DNA of 64,000 bases. It comes from Stenopsyche tienmushanensis (taxonomy: Eukaryota > Arthropoda > Insecta > Trichoptera > Stenopsychidae). Made by a program: the position numbers and the translations under genes. Of the stretch, positions 1 to 11,131 are shown piece by piece (within the stretch, counting starts at the first letter, position 1; the number at the start of each line of letters is the position of its first letter). Under the pieces are notes generated by a model. That model was not told the origin of the DNA. It was given only the letters and a program-made list of their open reading frames with translations, and searched no databases. The DNA lies in contig WACJ01000008.1 of NCBI GenBank assembly GCA_008973525.1, forward strand, positions 620,001 to 684,000. Direction: 5' to 3'.

Positions 1-365
1 AGCAGACCCGCGGTAATCCGGCCCCAGTCTAATCTGGCACCCCCTGTAGTCCGACATCCCAACACAACTATAGTACATATATACGGTAAAGCTTTGTCAA
101 TGCAAAAAATGAGCAAATTGGCAAATGAGTACGGCGTAGGTCGATGGAAAATTTATGATACAAAAAAGAACCGCGAGAACATACAAAAGTTTCTCTCTAC
201 CATTGATTGTGGGCTAGGAAAGAGACAAACGTTCAAGAAAGCTAAATATCCAGAGGTGGAAAAATCTTTGTATATGTGATTTCTTCAGGAAAGAAACAGG
301 CATACATCTACTTCTGGGCCCATATTGGCCATTAAAGCAAAGTTGAACATTAAAACATATTCCGA
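1..365 (+). mobile_element. pogo/Tigger-like DNA transposon, 5' end with CENP-B-type DNA-binding region (pseudogene)
   Basis: The window opens one base inside a terminal repeat (AGCAGACCCGCGGTAATCCG) of the same type as the pogo/Tigger end seen at 18234 on the other strand. From about 62 the reading frame gives KLANEYGVGRWKIYD, then KKNRENIQKF, LGKRQTF and KYPEVEKSLY, the pattern of the CENP-B/Tigger N-terminal helix-turn-helix, and after an in-frame TGA at 277 continues as FLQERNRHTSTSGPILA. The family encodes a DDE transposase that binds its own terminal repeats in the nucleus. Only the DNA-binding part is present; the catalytic region is missing after about 365, and the stop shows decay. 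Family placement is from motif recognition. Confidence 0.8.
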
Positions 366-577
366 ATAAATGAAGGAATATTGTGTGCTATCAACAGTGT
401 TAAGGTTCATTTATTGAGCCTGGTTCATTATCAAGCTTGTTCGGCGGAACTGACGGAAAAGTGAATTTACATTAGAGCGTAGCGTGTATGTTGTCCGGTT
501 TGAAAGGGTTAACTGTATAATGCACTCCCTTGATGGAAATTTTCATTTATTTTCAAATCTCCCCCGTTGATACAGTA
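366..577. other. Unrecognised AT-rich spacer
   Basis: Short spacer between the Tigger fragment and the fold-back element. It may contain the rest of a decayed Tigger copy, but no motif was recognised. Confidence 0.3.
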
Positions 578-761
578 TTTTTACGCCAGGTTAAACCTTT
601 TTCATTTCAAGTTAAACTATCAGATGTCAGGTGAAATGTTTTATGCTTTTAATTAAACGGTGTGTTTTTTTAAGACATCTGATTCTGAAATGAAAAAGTT
701 TAACTTTAATTGAAAAATGTTTGACTTGAAATGAAAAAGGTTTAACCGCTTAGCGTAAAAA
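578..761. mobile_element. Fold-back MITE, TA-flanked, about 40-bp inverted repeats
   Basis: The left end TTTTTACGCCAGG, followed by TTAAACCTTTTTCATTTC, is matched in inverse orientation by the right end, which reads GAAATGAAAAAGGTTTAA and then AGCGTAAAAA. The repeats are about 40 bp with a few-base gap. TA dinucleotides sit at both boundaries (576-577 and 762-763), as expected for Tc1/mariner-type insertion. Inside is a second inverted pair around CAGATGTC/GACATCTG, so the whole 184 bp could fold into a long hairpin. No coding capacity. Superfamily assignment is inference from the TA flanks alone. Confidence 0.65.
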
Positions 762-1759
762 TAATGATAAAATGAACAGATTGAGTATTTGAATATGAAT
801 TATTCCTTGATTCTTATCAATTAAAATTGGATTTCTTATAGTAAAAATGCAAAATCTTGTACTATTAGAATGAACAATAAAAATAATGGATTTCTTTCTG
901 ATACCTCCTAATGGTATTGGGAATAAAAATAGCTTGGTTGATTGAATATCAATCTCGCTATTAATCCTGCCTTTACGACCGTCTATATTTGGTCTTATAA
1001 TGACTTATTGGTTTAATAGCTTTGGTTACATATTGTTACCCCTCAATTTACTAACATTCACTCTTGTAATAAATTCACATAATAAAAGAATTGCAATAGA
1101 ACATTGTTGATATAATACAATACATTGTTTGTAATTTTTGCAGTCGCCGAGGAAAGCGTTTAAAACGTTCAATAAAGATATGCAGTTCCGAAGAATGATG
1201 TTGACATTGAAGATGTTGAACAACATTTGAAAAATGTTGCGGAAGATTAATAAAATCTTGACTTACCTTCAACAAAGCCTCAAAAAAATCGCTGGATAGC
1301 CTAAACTTTTAGCCAAATTAATAATGCTATCCAAAAATGTCATAATATGGCCTCAAATACCGATGGATCTGCAAAAGGTTAGCTACCTCGTCCGGACAGT
1401 TTTTGCGTGTTATAAAAGATATTTATCAAGAAAAAAAACAAGCTGTCCAAATAAATTTGTAAAAATATCCGCAGCGGGTAATATGACTGCATTCATTGAT
1501 GAATTGCAAGATGCACCGATGGATATTGATAACACAGACGATGGCAACAATGCAGATTATTGTTAAACTGGAGTCCGCGAAATTATAAAAAACATATATT
1601 TATATTTGAGCAAGGACGCGGAATTATCAAGCGATACGTCTTTGAAATTCAACAAAATTGAACTTACACTGATCTGATTACCTTGCACTTGCAAATAAAG
1701 CACTCCAACATTTGATTAATCAACTAATTCTAAAGTTTTTGCAATGTGTCTCGATATAC
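762..1759. other. Unrecognised AT-rich stretch with one 80-codon open frame
   Basis: No known element recognised. An open frame at 1324-1566 (+) ends in an acidic tail (DAPMDIDNTDDGNNADYC); another frame upstream (1165-1225) is also acidic (DVDIEDVEQHLKNVAED). Acidic tails of this kind occur at transposase C-termini, so a decayed transposase end is possible, but nothing identifies a family and the frame could be chance. Confidence 0.3.
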
Positions 1760-2080
1760 CCCGTGAGCACCCATTTTCGAATAACACCATCAATGTGACA
1801 CGGATCAATGTGATCCTTTCTGCTGAGACAAACGCAAAATTCCCGATTTTCCGACAAATAATTTATTTCCGTCGCTGCAGATGAATACTTATATACTATA
1901 ATACTTTGATATGATTCGTAATTATATTACGGAGGAATACAAAAATTCTGAACCCCGTATCTATTATATTTCATAGCGACATTCCCATTATTAGAGTCGA
2001 GGTGTAGTAAATACATCACCGGTAGGGAAAGGTTAATATATATACCAATTTGATAAACATATATGTACTGTATATATGTA
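1760..2080 (-). mobile_element. hAT-A copy 1 (fragment)
   Basis: Reverse-orientation fragment of the commonest repeat here. It runs from the block coding for LYENGGS (decayed, near 1762-1790), through TTTATTTCCGTCGCTGCAGA and ATTACGGAGGAATACAAAAA, to ACATCACCGGTAGGGAAAGG, and ends in an ATATATGTACTGTATATATG tract. All blocks recur in the same order in about eleven other places in the window. The C-terminal dimerisation motif itself is missing from this copy. Confidence 0.85.
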
Positions 2081-2880
2081 TTCAGAAAATGATTAAGTTA
2101 AATTTTAATTTAAAAATATAGTTCGATCCTGTACTTCTTACAAACGAAAAGTTGTGACATCACATCGCGGATGCTCGTGAAGACTTCATTAAATCGCATA
2201 GCGCGTCTGAATGTTTGATGCACGGTAGCTGAATTATTGTATTTGTCTGCCTTTATTGTAGTTTATAAATTCGGATTTCCTACACACCAAGGAGAGTCAT
2301 TTGAATTGATTTGTATAGCTTATAGTCGCAGACTTGTCTTGAAAAAATTTCCGCAATACCGGTTGCCATTGATATTGTTTATAAGTCTATTATATGAAAA
2401 TGACGACGACCTCAACAATACAAGATCGTCCGGTAGAATCAGAGTAGTTCGTATTACACAATAACATGTACATTAATAAACGAAAGATCTAGATATGAGA
2501 TGAATAGCATCCGCTCATGGGATATATCCAGGTCGTAAAAGCATTCTAGGGCTTCCATTGCGAAAATACGGAAATATATCGTGGCGATATCAGATTGGGC
2601 GTATGAAACAATAATGCACATTAAATATTCGCCAATCGCTTCTTTTCCGCTTCGAGTGAAAAATTCATTTTTAAATCAATAAGGGGATTGTGCACACAAC
2701 GAGCGGTTCGTGGAAATAATAAATTCATAAATGGGGTTCACGATATAACAATTTCTCGGAAGGGGTTGAAGCGAGCCGAAGTAATAGGATTTATAATGGA
2801 ATTCATTTAAAAAATAAAAACAAATCATACCCATCGACGCTTAAAAATTCGATTAAATTGGTTTTCGGTCAAGTTTATCA
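2081..2880. other. Unrecognised AT-rich stretch
   Basis: About 800 bp without a recognisable element. An open frame at 2237-2464 (+) resembles no family that I know and is probably chance. Confidence 0.35.
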
Positions 2881-3417
2881 ATATGTTTTTCAAATTAGTA
2901 TATTAACCTTTCCCTACCGGTGATGTATTTCCTACACATCGACTCTAATAATGAGAATATCTATATGAAATATAATAGATACGGCGTTCAGATTTTTTGT
3001 ATTCCTCCGTAATATAATTACGAATCACATCAAAGTATTATAGTATATGAATATTCATCTGCAGTGACGGAAATAAATAATTTGTCGGGAAATCGGGAAT
3101 TTTGCGAGTTTTAGTCCGTGTCTCAGCAGAAAGGAATTTTATCAGTCACATTGATGGTGTTATACGAAAATGGAGGCTCAACTCGAACTAGCATTTAAAT
3201 ATGTGATGATAATACCTCCAACGAGTGTGTGGAGGCTGAGCGTGCATTTTCAGCAGCAGGTTGCCTGGCTACCAAAATCAGATCCAGACTAAATGACGAA
3301 ACACTCGATGCTTTAATGTTACTTCGGGCATATTTTCAAAATAATATGGTATAATGCAATCCCGAAATCCCGGTATCGAAATTTTGGCTCGGCATTGGAT
3401 TCCCTACTAGCGACCTC
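2881..3417 (+). mobile_element. hAT-A copy 2, with decayed hAT dimerisation domain
   Basis: Plus-strand copy from the CCTACCGGTGATGTATTT block to a CCCG-containing end at 3357-3417. At about 3228-3354 the frame reads EAERAFSAAGCLATKI then RSRLNDETLDALMLL, the hAT C-terminal dimerisation motif (normally the last 80 or so residues of hAT transposases). A small deletion (compare copies 5 and 9) removes the GGSRGHQ part and shifts the frame before it. Non-functional. The rest of the transposase, including any BED finger and the DDE core, is absent. Confidence 0.85.
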
Positions 3418-3746
3418 TTAAACATTAAAAAAAAACACGTATTCATTTTTTAAGGCAAAAAATCATATGACCGCTTGACCATCCAATTTTTTAAAAGTCA
3501 AAAAATAAGAACCACCCTACTACTGATGTTGTTTATGTGCGCCAATATTTAACGAATGACTTATTCAAATCCTGTTTATCGATGGCGTATTTAGCATACT
3601 GGGCGCAATATATTTTAAAAAGTCTAAAATATTATACATGAGTTATTTGCATTTTTAAAATATCGCAATTCTGTTTGCGAATTTGGCAAAGCGATGCATA
3701 ATTTTATGTTTTGACACAACAAAGTTGAGAGCATTAAATGTTATTA
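3418..3746. other. Unrecognised AT-rich spacer
   Basis: No element recognised between hAT-A copy 2 and the mariner at 3747. Confidence 0.35.
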
Positions 3747-4809
3747 TTAGATAGTACCACATGAAGATTCGGAATTTCAATTAGTCAAAGATTGAGAGAT
3801 CGACCGTGATTGAGAAATGTTTGTATTAGTACGAATTTCTTCGGTCCACTTTCAAAAGATGATTCTGGCTGTTATGAATGCTTATGGTAAAAATGCTCCA
3901 TTTGATCATGTGTGGAATGTTTTCGACGATTCAAGAACGATGATTTCATGAGGAGCTTGCAGAATCAATGGGATTGACTCATCAAGCAACTAATGAAATC
4001 CATGGAAATTATTCAAAAACAAGAAAGGCTACAATTTATGGTAGAAGGCGGATATTAAAATAGGCATATTTGGCTCCGAAACTATGGTAGAAGGCCTTGA
4101 ACGCTGAAAAGGCACCGTGGCTGGCCACCAAGTTCCTGTGGCCAAGAGGTCCAAAAAAAAGACCTCTGATACGGCACAGGAGCACCTCTCTTTCGGTCGA
4201 CATACCCAAACACGACCACAAAACGTGATCCGCGCCCATGAAAGAATCTCCGCACACACAATCCGAACTCTTAATATTTTCATTTTTGCCAGGCATGCCG
4301 CAAAACGGCCATGCTCCGACAGGAACTGGGAAGTCCAGTGATCGGGGTCCACCCATTTTAACTTGAGGCGAGATGAGACTGAGCCAAAGAAATTCCGCAT
4401 GTAGCCACCGTGAGGCGACTCAGACCAACTGCGTTCCCAATCGGCAATTGCCGCGTTTCTAGCCCATCTTTTGGTGGCAATAGGATCCGTAAGAATTCCA
4501 TCTGCTTCCTCAGCTGATAGAGTGGAGTTACCAACTTTAATTATTCTACGTGCTTTTTTAAGATGCCTCACTGCCTTTATTTGCACATTTAGGTCTAGTG
4601 ACATGATCCCTACAAGGACAGGGAGGCTGTCTGTAGCAGTTGTTCTGTACGCTCCAGTGATTATTAGTAGTGGCTGCCGTTGTGCAATCTTTAAGCTTCA
4701 TCTCGCCGTCTTGTCTCATCCACGGTGTCCAAGTCTGTCCACCCATGCTAAAGTGCTGGTGATTTAAATCTCACCTACGAATTCCGTACGTTCATGTAAT
4801 ACGCCCTAA
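3747..4809 (+). mobile_element. Mar-L copy 1: mariner with TA duplication, invaded by a LINE fragment
   Basis: Left end TTAGATAGTACCACATGAAG and right end, read in reverse, TTAGGGCGTATTACATGAAC form a degenerate terminal inverted repeat flanked by TA on both sides (3745-3746 and 4810-4811). The pattern resembles cecropia-type mariners. Between 3955 and 4035, with one frameshift, the plus strand codes EELAESMGLTHQATNEI then SKTRKA, matching the second helix-turn-helix of mariner transposases. The catalytic part is gone; its place is taken by a minus-strand LINE fragment. A shorter relative lies at 59059-59330. Confidence 0.75.
4036..4760 (-). pseudogene. Non-LTR retrotransposon ORF2 C-terminal fragment (R1/Jockey-like)
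   Basis: Read on the minus strand from about 4760: LKIAQRQPLLIITGAYRTT, then LPVLVGIMSLDLNVQIKA, then tryptophan-rich text (RWARNAAIADWERSW), and after a frameshift near 4300 the cysteine/histidine cluster CVCGDSFMGADHVLWSC. This order (post-RT IT.AYRTT box, W-rich segment, CXCX(n)HX4C knuckle) is that of the reverse-transcriptase C-terminus in R1/Jockey/I-type LINEs. No RT catalytic domain or endonuclease is present, so the copy is strongly 5'-truncated. The direct repeat TATGGTAGAAGGC (about 4035 and 4084) lies at its 3' end. It lies inside mariner Mar-L. Confidence 0.8.
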
Positions 4810-5439
4810 TAACTTATCCGCAATAATGAATAAATGCACACGAGTCTGCATGATTATTTAATTTTGTTGCATTTTTTGGTATGGTATACATCATTGTGAG
4901 ATTTTCATGATTGTCTATTTTTACAAATCAATTTCATCACCAACATCTACGGTCATTATTAATTAGCTAATATAATAAAAAAGCACATTGTATGATATCG
5001 TGCCTGAGCAATCATTCTTGATAGCTGTCAGTATGTTTGTATAATTTATTACGGTATAAACATGTCAAGTTTTTACGCTCTTCGATTTTTTATCAATCCC
5101 ATTGTAGTATCGCAATGACTATAGAATTATTTAATTCATAATTCACAAGTCTCAAAGGAGAGAATTTTAGCATATCTCGAGTCTTTTTAACACGAACCCA
5201 ATAATTGTAAGTCAAGGTGCATACGTGCACAATGCAATAATTGACGTGTAAATTATTGAACGTGGTGGCCCACATAAGTAAAAAAAAATCATAAATGTTC
5301 GACGATGGCGGAATCCACAGTTTGACCCTTTTCGGTCTTGGCAATATATAATATAATCGTAGAACTACAGTCAGAAATGGTGTACTTGACATTATATTTC
5401 GATTTATAGGAGTATTTCACGAAGACTTTTTATTTAGGG
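4810..5439. other. Unrecognised AT-rich stretch
   Basis: No repeat family recognised over about 630 bp. An open frame at 5093-5392 (-) has no recognisable features. Confidence 0.35.
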
Positions 5440-5936
5440 TCTTAAAATCGCAAAATTCCCGATTTCCCGACAAATTATTTATTTCCGTCGCTGCAGATGA
5501 ATACTTGTATACTGTAATACTTTGATGTGATTCGTAATTATATTATGGAGGAATACAAAAATTCTGAACCCCGTATCTATTATATTTCATATCGATATTC
5601 TCATTATTAGAGTCGATGTGTAGTAAATACATCACCGGTAGGGAAAGGTTAATATACCAATTTGAAAAATATAAATGTACTGTATATATGTATATATAGA
5701 TTAGATAGTTACTACCCCTAGGCGTCGCCTAAGCTCGCCAATTAGTATTTATGCCACTGTTTCCAAGCGTCCAGATTTCAGCGGAAATGTCTCGATTTAG
5801 TAGCCTTCATTATGCTGGTGAGGTGTACAATTTCTGTTATATAAAAATTTCAATACCGATTTTTAAGGGATTACGTTTACTAGTCCCGGGACTCATAAGC
5901 ACCTAAAACTGTCCGGGATCCCGGGATTAAATTCCC
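5440..5936 (-). mobile_element. hAT-A copy 3 with CCCGGGATCC-type end
   Basis: Minus-strand copy from the CCCGATTTCCCGACAAATTA block to TCCGGGATCCCGGGATT near 5935. It keeps the 5' half of the family: the CTAGGCGTCGCCTAAGCTCG segment, TGTCTCGATTTAGTAGCC, and the CCCGGG palindromes. The dimerisation-domain half is missing. Confidence 0.85.
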
Positions 5937-7336
5937 TAATCGGGACAACATCGGAAAAATCAATATCTCAAACGGGTGTAAAATAGGACCGGAAAGAATT
6001 AAACAGGAGAATTGAGCTTCGATAATTTGCAGAGTGTCGTAACAGTGGCTCGTACAACACAATGGCGGTTGTGAAATTGAAGTGTGAGCAAGAAAATCGG
6101 CACGCCAAAAGTGACAGTTTCATCCATTGGCAAAATTGCAAAACCCACAACACCATAGTGATTTTTATGCACGGCACGCTAAATCAAAATGAAGCAGTGA
6201 TGGAATAAGTAGTAATTGCATCGTCTCGTAAGCACAATCAGACCCAGTTTCCAGCCGCCTCAAATACATGATTGTGGATGCAGATGTAGCCGAGTCGGCT
6301 TTCCTAGATTCGTTTGTGACCCCATTTCGATGAATTATTTTTGCCACCGTCTTCTTATTGAAAATCACCAGTTGGGAAAGAACTCATGCACAAATTATCC
6401 ACTTGGCCTCTCCGATGCAATTCGAATTTGTAATATTTTGACGTTTCTTCAGTTCCAATTTACGCCGCGAGCGCTGCCCGCGCTCATTTCCTCGCGGCGG
6501 TCCTAAGAGCGCATCTGCCGGCCTATATATTCTATAATAAAATCGCCGTTTTGCGGACGTCCGTTCGTAAATCTTAAAAAATGTAATTATTCAATGCGGT
6601 GAAACGTCATGGGTTGACCTTACGCGTGTCCATAATAGCACCCACCTTGTGCCACATTAACTGCTTAATTTATGTGTATTTTTAGCAATGTGGAAGTCGC
6701 TGTAAGATGAGCGATAAACGACAGCAGTTTTCATTGAAGTTCCGAACGACGAAATGGTACCTCTTCTACGAACGTCAACCCAAATATTGCGTACGCAAAA
6801 GAATAACTGGTTTGGTCAGAATGCTAAAAAAAATCCGAGATGCTCAATTTGCATCACATCTTGTGTACGATCTGGCAACTGTTAGAAGCTGTGTGAGATT
6901 AATTTACAATGCAAATTGAGCATGGGACATTTCAAGCTTTTGTTTCAGATCGCTCCCATAGGAAGTACATGGTTCTATTTCATGGTTGATCCAATTTGGA
7001 ATTTTTGAAAATACCAGGCAACCAACAGTGGTCGAATGCGGTCAATTTGAAAGGCAGTGCGTCACCGCACTTGACCCTTACTATATGAGCACGATCGAAT
7101 CGAATATTTGCGGTTCTTTAAAAAACGGCTTAGAAATGGACGCCTTGAATTTGAGGCTCTATTCTATTACAACAGGTGAATGAACAAATCCGGTCGAAGA
7201 TCGCTAAACGCTTTTTATATATTTATCGGGTGCATTTAACGGGTTTATTATCCTTAGAGTATCGTGTCAAGAACTCTCTTAGCGTGTATCCAAGATTAAC
7301 CCCTTAAAGAGGTAAAACACTATGTTGTGTCCAATA
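5937..7336. other. Unrecognised region with a GC-rich patch
   Basis: No element recognised. A patch at 6460-6520 is much more GC-rich than its surroundings and is followed by CTATATATTCTATAATAAAA, which could be a TATA-like box, but no supported gene follows. Open frames at 6707-6919 (+, basic, rich in K/R) and 6986-7183 (+) match no family known to me. A short decayed gene cannot be excluded. Confidence 0.3.
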
Positions 7337-7901
7337 CGATCTTCATTGAACATAAAAATAAAGTGGGGGAGTCACTTATGTCGGTGCACGAGCGATGACA
7401 TTGTTCACTATGGAAGTCTTAAGTCTTGAACAAGTGATTTACAGCAAATAAATTAAACATATTTTTATTTTGTATAATATTGTGTATAGCTTAGACTACA
7501 ATTAATAAGAAATATTGTAAAATAAAAAAATTGTGAGCGATCGAAAAAAAGTTTGTGTTTTTACCAACACTTTTTTGTAATTTTATGTTGATTAAATAAA
7601 CGTTTTTAAATATTTTTAGATAATTGTAGTCTATACGACGAAGACATTTATTATACACATGCTTGTTAAATTTTATAAAGAATAATCATCTAGGGCATGT
7701 GGGAGCACTTCCATGAGCTTGAAAAAAGTAGTTTTGAGAAAATCGCGTTTAAAGTTTCTCCTCTCTTCGTTGGCCTATAACTTTGCGAATTTCATTTATA
7801 TCGACATGAAATTTATTAAACGTATTCTTAAGCTTTGGTTCTTTCCGAATACACGAAGAAAAAAAAGATTTTTTAAACAACAAGGTATAAACGTCCCTTA
7901 A
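7337..7901 (+). repeat. Rep-C copy 1
   Basis: Matches 32132-32567 closely: CACTATGGAAGTC, TAAGTCTTGAACAAGTGATT, GTAGTCTATACGACGAA, ACACATGCTTG, and the shared end ACGTCCCTTAA. It contains AAAGTAGTTTTGAGAAAAT then CGCGTTTAAAGTTT, a core also found near 13500 and, reversed, near 16270. No terminal inverted repeats were seen. An open frame at 7713-7901 lies wholly in the repeat and is not supported as a gene. Family identity unknown. Confidence 0.75.
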
Positions 7902-9803
7902 ATAAGAATGATGTTAGTTATAATCGAGCAATCCAAACAGATTTGCAAACAAATAAATGCTTACGTAGATGTCTGCTTGTTAATTATGGTAGTTTTGAAA
8001 ATGTGAGAGAAGTGGCTCATTAGTCACGCTCCAATTTTAATCCAACAAAAGTCCTCAAATATTGACTAAAAAAGCAACAAATCATATCAAATGTTAAATG
8101 TATTCAAAGACACGTTCCATTTCTAAATATTAATGAGTTACGTTTTTTATTCTAATTTTTCTACGTGATTTACAGATCGTCTTGAAGCACAATAAAACGT
8201 AAAAATCCATTTGCATTTTATTCTTATATATATACGATTTCGGTCACGGATGTTGTGACATTGAAACGCAAGGAGTCAACGTTCATGGTTCGGATTTTGC
8301 GAAAAATCGTCTATTTGTAATCAAGTGGTGATTTAAGCCAATGAGATAATTTAATATTTATAATTATCGATTTTGGATCGGTCAAGTGCCGCAAGCGTCT
8401 ATAGACGCCACCGAAAGTCCGTCCTCGCGAGCCATATGCTTCTCTATAGTCGCAAATATCATATTTTGATTCTGGTTGCTGCATTCTTAAATTATATTTG
8501 ATAACGGCATCTCGAGATACATTCAGAAAAATATGATAGTTTAATTTAATTCAAGTAATCACAAAAAACCATCGTGAATCACAGGAAATCACATTGATTT
8601 TTTTCTACTTTTTCTAATATCTTATGTTGAAATTTACTAAATTTATCTGAAAAAATTGAAAAAAAAGCCTGTGGAGACATTAAGAAATCTTTCTTTTTGC
8701 TGAATAATTGAAGAAATATGTTAAAAAACCGATGATGACGATGATTGTTTATTATTGATGTTGTAATTGTTTTGTAGAAACAATGACGACTTAAGAACGT
8801 CCTAAACCTTATTGATTTAAGTCAAAGTACAAATATTCTTCTAGTAATGATCCTTTACGACTATCTACAATAATTTATCTTGAGCACGTACTTTTAAAAT
8901 TAATGGTATCACGTTGTTGAAACGCATTGCGATCAATGGAACATTTGCAAAACACCATTAACAAGAGTAATTTCCCCAACTAAACGAAACGTGTCCTTAT
9001 TATCTGTATCAATACTAGAGAAGAATTGTTGCAAATACTAATTACCGATGCAGAATATATAATAATTAAAAGTTTCCACCAGGCAAGCCGATGACGCAAA
9101 AGATCATTACGCCATATAACCGTGTATATCTGGATTCAATGGATTCTAAGAATTAACTTATCGATCCCACCTTATTGAGATATTGACTCTCACACGTTTA
9201 AATTGAATCAGCCGAATCACAAACATTGTAGATTCGATATGATCACATTATTTCAATTGCCAAATCTTTTATTGAAATTCATAAAAAACTCGTTTACTAA
9301 AACATCTTCTGAAAATTAAATATGCACATACCAAATGCTCGATTATAGAATCGTCGTATGGCTTTGGTATAAAATAAAGATGATACTTTCGATAATTCCA
9401 TGGTCGTTCTTACGCAAATGACGCCATATTTTTCTAGAAAAATATGTTTTCCTATGTTTCGATTTTACAATTGAGTTGCAAATATCCGTAGATATATGAT
9501 GAAAACGAACGCGACACTAGAAAGAACAACTTTGCCGTAAATCAATTAACCTTCGTTAGATCCCATCGGAACATGTGACCCTTGATATTAAATTAATTGG
9601 AATTGAGTCTTGTTAATTTTATATGTTATAACTATTGCATACCCAATAGGAAATCTCCGGATACTAAATAAACTGGTTTTCGTCGAAATCGGGCATTTAA
9701 ATGAAACATTTTGAACGTGTCAATTGATGCCAAAAAGTTTTCCTTGTCAATGAATCTAACATTCTGATTTTAATAAGACTTGAAATTGAATTTTTTATCG
9801 AGT
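7902..9803. other. Unrecognised AT-rich stretch, about 1.9 kb
   Basis: No open frame over 60 codons and no repeat family recognised. A short palindrome lies at about 8391-8413 (GCGTCTATAGACGC). Confidence 0.4.
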
Positions 9804-10257
9804 CAGTAACTGTCTACATATTTACAGTACATATATGTTTTTCAAATTGTTATATTAACCTTTCCTTACCGGTGATGTATTTACTACACCTCGACTCTAA
9901 TAATGAGAATATCGATATGAAATATAATAGATACGGGGTTCAGAATTTTTGTATTCCTCCGTAATATAATCACGAATCACATCAAAGTATTACAGTATAT
10001 AAGTATTCATCTGCAGCGACGGAAATAAATAATTTGTCGGGAAATCGGGAATTTTGCGAGTTTTAGTCCGCGTCTCAGCAAAAAGGAATTTCATCAGTCA
10101 CATTAATGGTGTTATACGAAAATGGGGGCTAACGCGGTCATCAACTCGAACTAGCATTTAAATATGTGAGTGCGGGATCCCGGGACTGATCCCGGGATGG
10201 TCTAATCCAATCCCGAAATACCGGGATCGAAATTTTGGCTCGGAATTTGATTTCTTA
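9804..10257 (+). mobile_element. hAT-A copy 4, internally deleted
   Basis: Starts at CAGTAACTGTCTACATAT, passes through CCTTACCGGTGATG and the LYENGG-coding block, then at about 10170 jumps from the LAFKYV codons straight to the palindromic end GCGGGATCCCGGGACTGATC. It ends near CGAAATACCGGGATCG and a TTGATTTCT tail. The deletion removes the whole dimerisation motif, so this copy shows how the internal sequence and the CCCGGG-rich 3' end join. Confidence 0.85.
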
Positions 10258-10529
10258 GGCAGGATCATTATCAATAATTAGCATGACTTTCAGAGAATAA
10301 TAATTATTCAGCAGTTATTTGTTTATCTCAGGACCAGCGGCAGAGTCTATTCATTTAATAAACTGCTCTTCGTCGGTCCATGCCCTGCTGTTTGACTTCC
10401 ACATAACAGGTAGCCTGTCCTTTCGCACTTTGCACCTCTTAAATGCTCCTGGGTTCGCCGAAGAGTAAACAAAAAGAGGCTTTATCTTCTAGTCGCCACT
10501 ACCATTTGCACAAAAAAGGAGTTTCAGAC
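10258..10529. other. Unrecognised spacer
   Basis: No element recognised. Confidence 0.3.
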
Positions 10530-10613
10530 GATCTTTTATTGCTCGGTTTTAAGTCTCGGCTTGTAACACGAAAAGCTCGTAACTTGGAACACTTGTAAGC
10601 CGAGGTTCCACTG
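10530..10613 (-). mobile_element. pogo/Tigger-like terminal repeat
   Basis: Read on the minus strand from 10613 the sequence begins CAGTGGAACCTCGGCTTACA and continues with two further related units (TTACGAGC, TTACAAGCCGAG). Ends beginning CAGTGGAACCTCG are typical of Tigger-type elements, and TA follows at 10614-10615. No transposase was seen next to it. Confidence 0.5.
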
Positions 10614-10659
10614 TACGTAAAAAAATTGCCTGGGTGCATAACTTTCTATAGCATGATCC

Positions 10660-10688
10660 ATATCTCGACGCTATAGAAGGGTTGACTG
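10660..10688 (-). mobile_element. Second pogo-like terminal sequence
   Basis: Minus-strand reading from 10688 is CAGTCAACCCTTCTATAGC, a pogo-style start, with TA at 10689-10690. It lies 75 bp from the previous end in the same orientation, suggesting two stacked, truncated elements. Assignment rests only on the terminal motif. Confidence 0.35.
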
Positions 10689-10690
10689 TA

Positions 10691-11131
10691 CTTTTTATGT
10701 ACCCAGACTGAGTTTCTAATTTTGATTTGTTTCATAGTATTGTGTACTACAAGCTGGGACTCCCAAACTTTCAGCTAATAAGAATCAAGTCAATATCCTT
10801 GGCTTTAATAAATTATATGATTTTAGTTTAGTTTTTAATACAAATAAAAATATTTAAAAAATCAAATCTGAATCATCCGGAGCTGAACCGGAACGAAAAC
10901 CGAAATGAAAAAAATAAAGTGATTATATAGGAATTGATAAAATCGAATCAAAGATCAAAGAATTATACAAAAAATCCGATTGATCAACTTCATCATCTAA
11001 GAAATATTCCTATAACAGCATATATTTTGGTAGTCATAAACATACTAAATGGTAATTCTTTGGTCCTCATAATGAACAGTACCAAAAAATCCTAATTTGT
11101 TGATGAATGTTATTATAATAATTTTTGGGAT
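10691..11131. other. Unrecognised AT-rich spacer
   Basis: Contains a CCGGAACGAAAACCGAAATG tract at 10890-10910 that resembles similar low-complexity tracts near 46555, 13905 and 20030. No gene recognised. Confidence 0.3.

Noticed and set aside
4117..4767. Plus-strand open frames of 74 and 98 codons
   Set aside because: They are antisense to the LINE ORF2 fragment, which has recognisable motifs on the minus strand.
6460..6560. Possible CpG-rich promoter followed by a TATA-like box
   Set aside because: No supported gene follows in either direction; a single GC-rich patch with an AT-rich neighbour is not enough.
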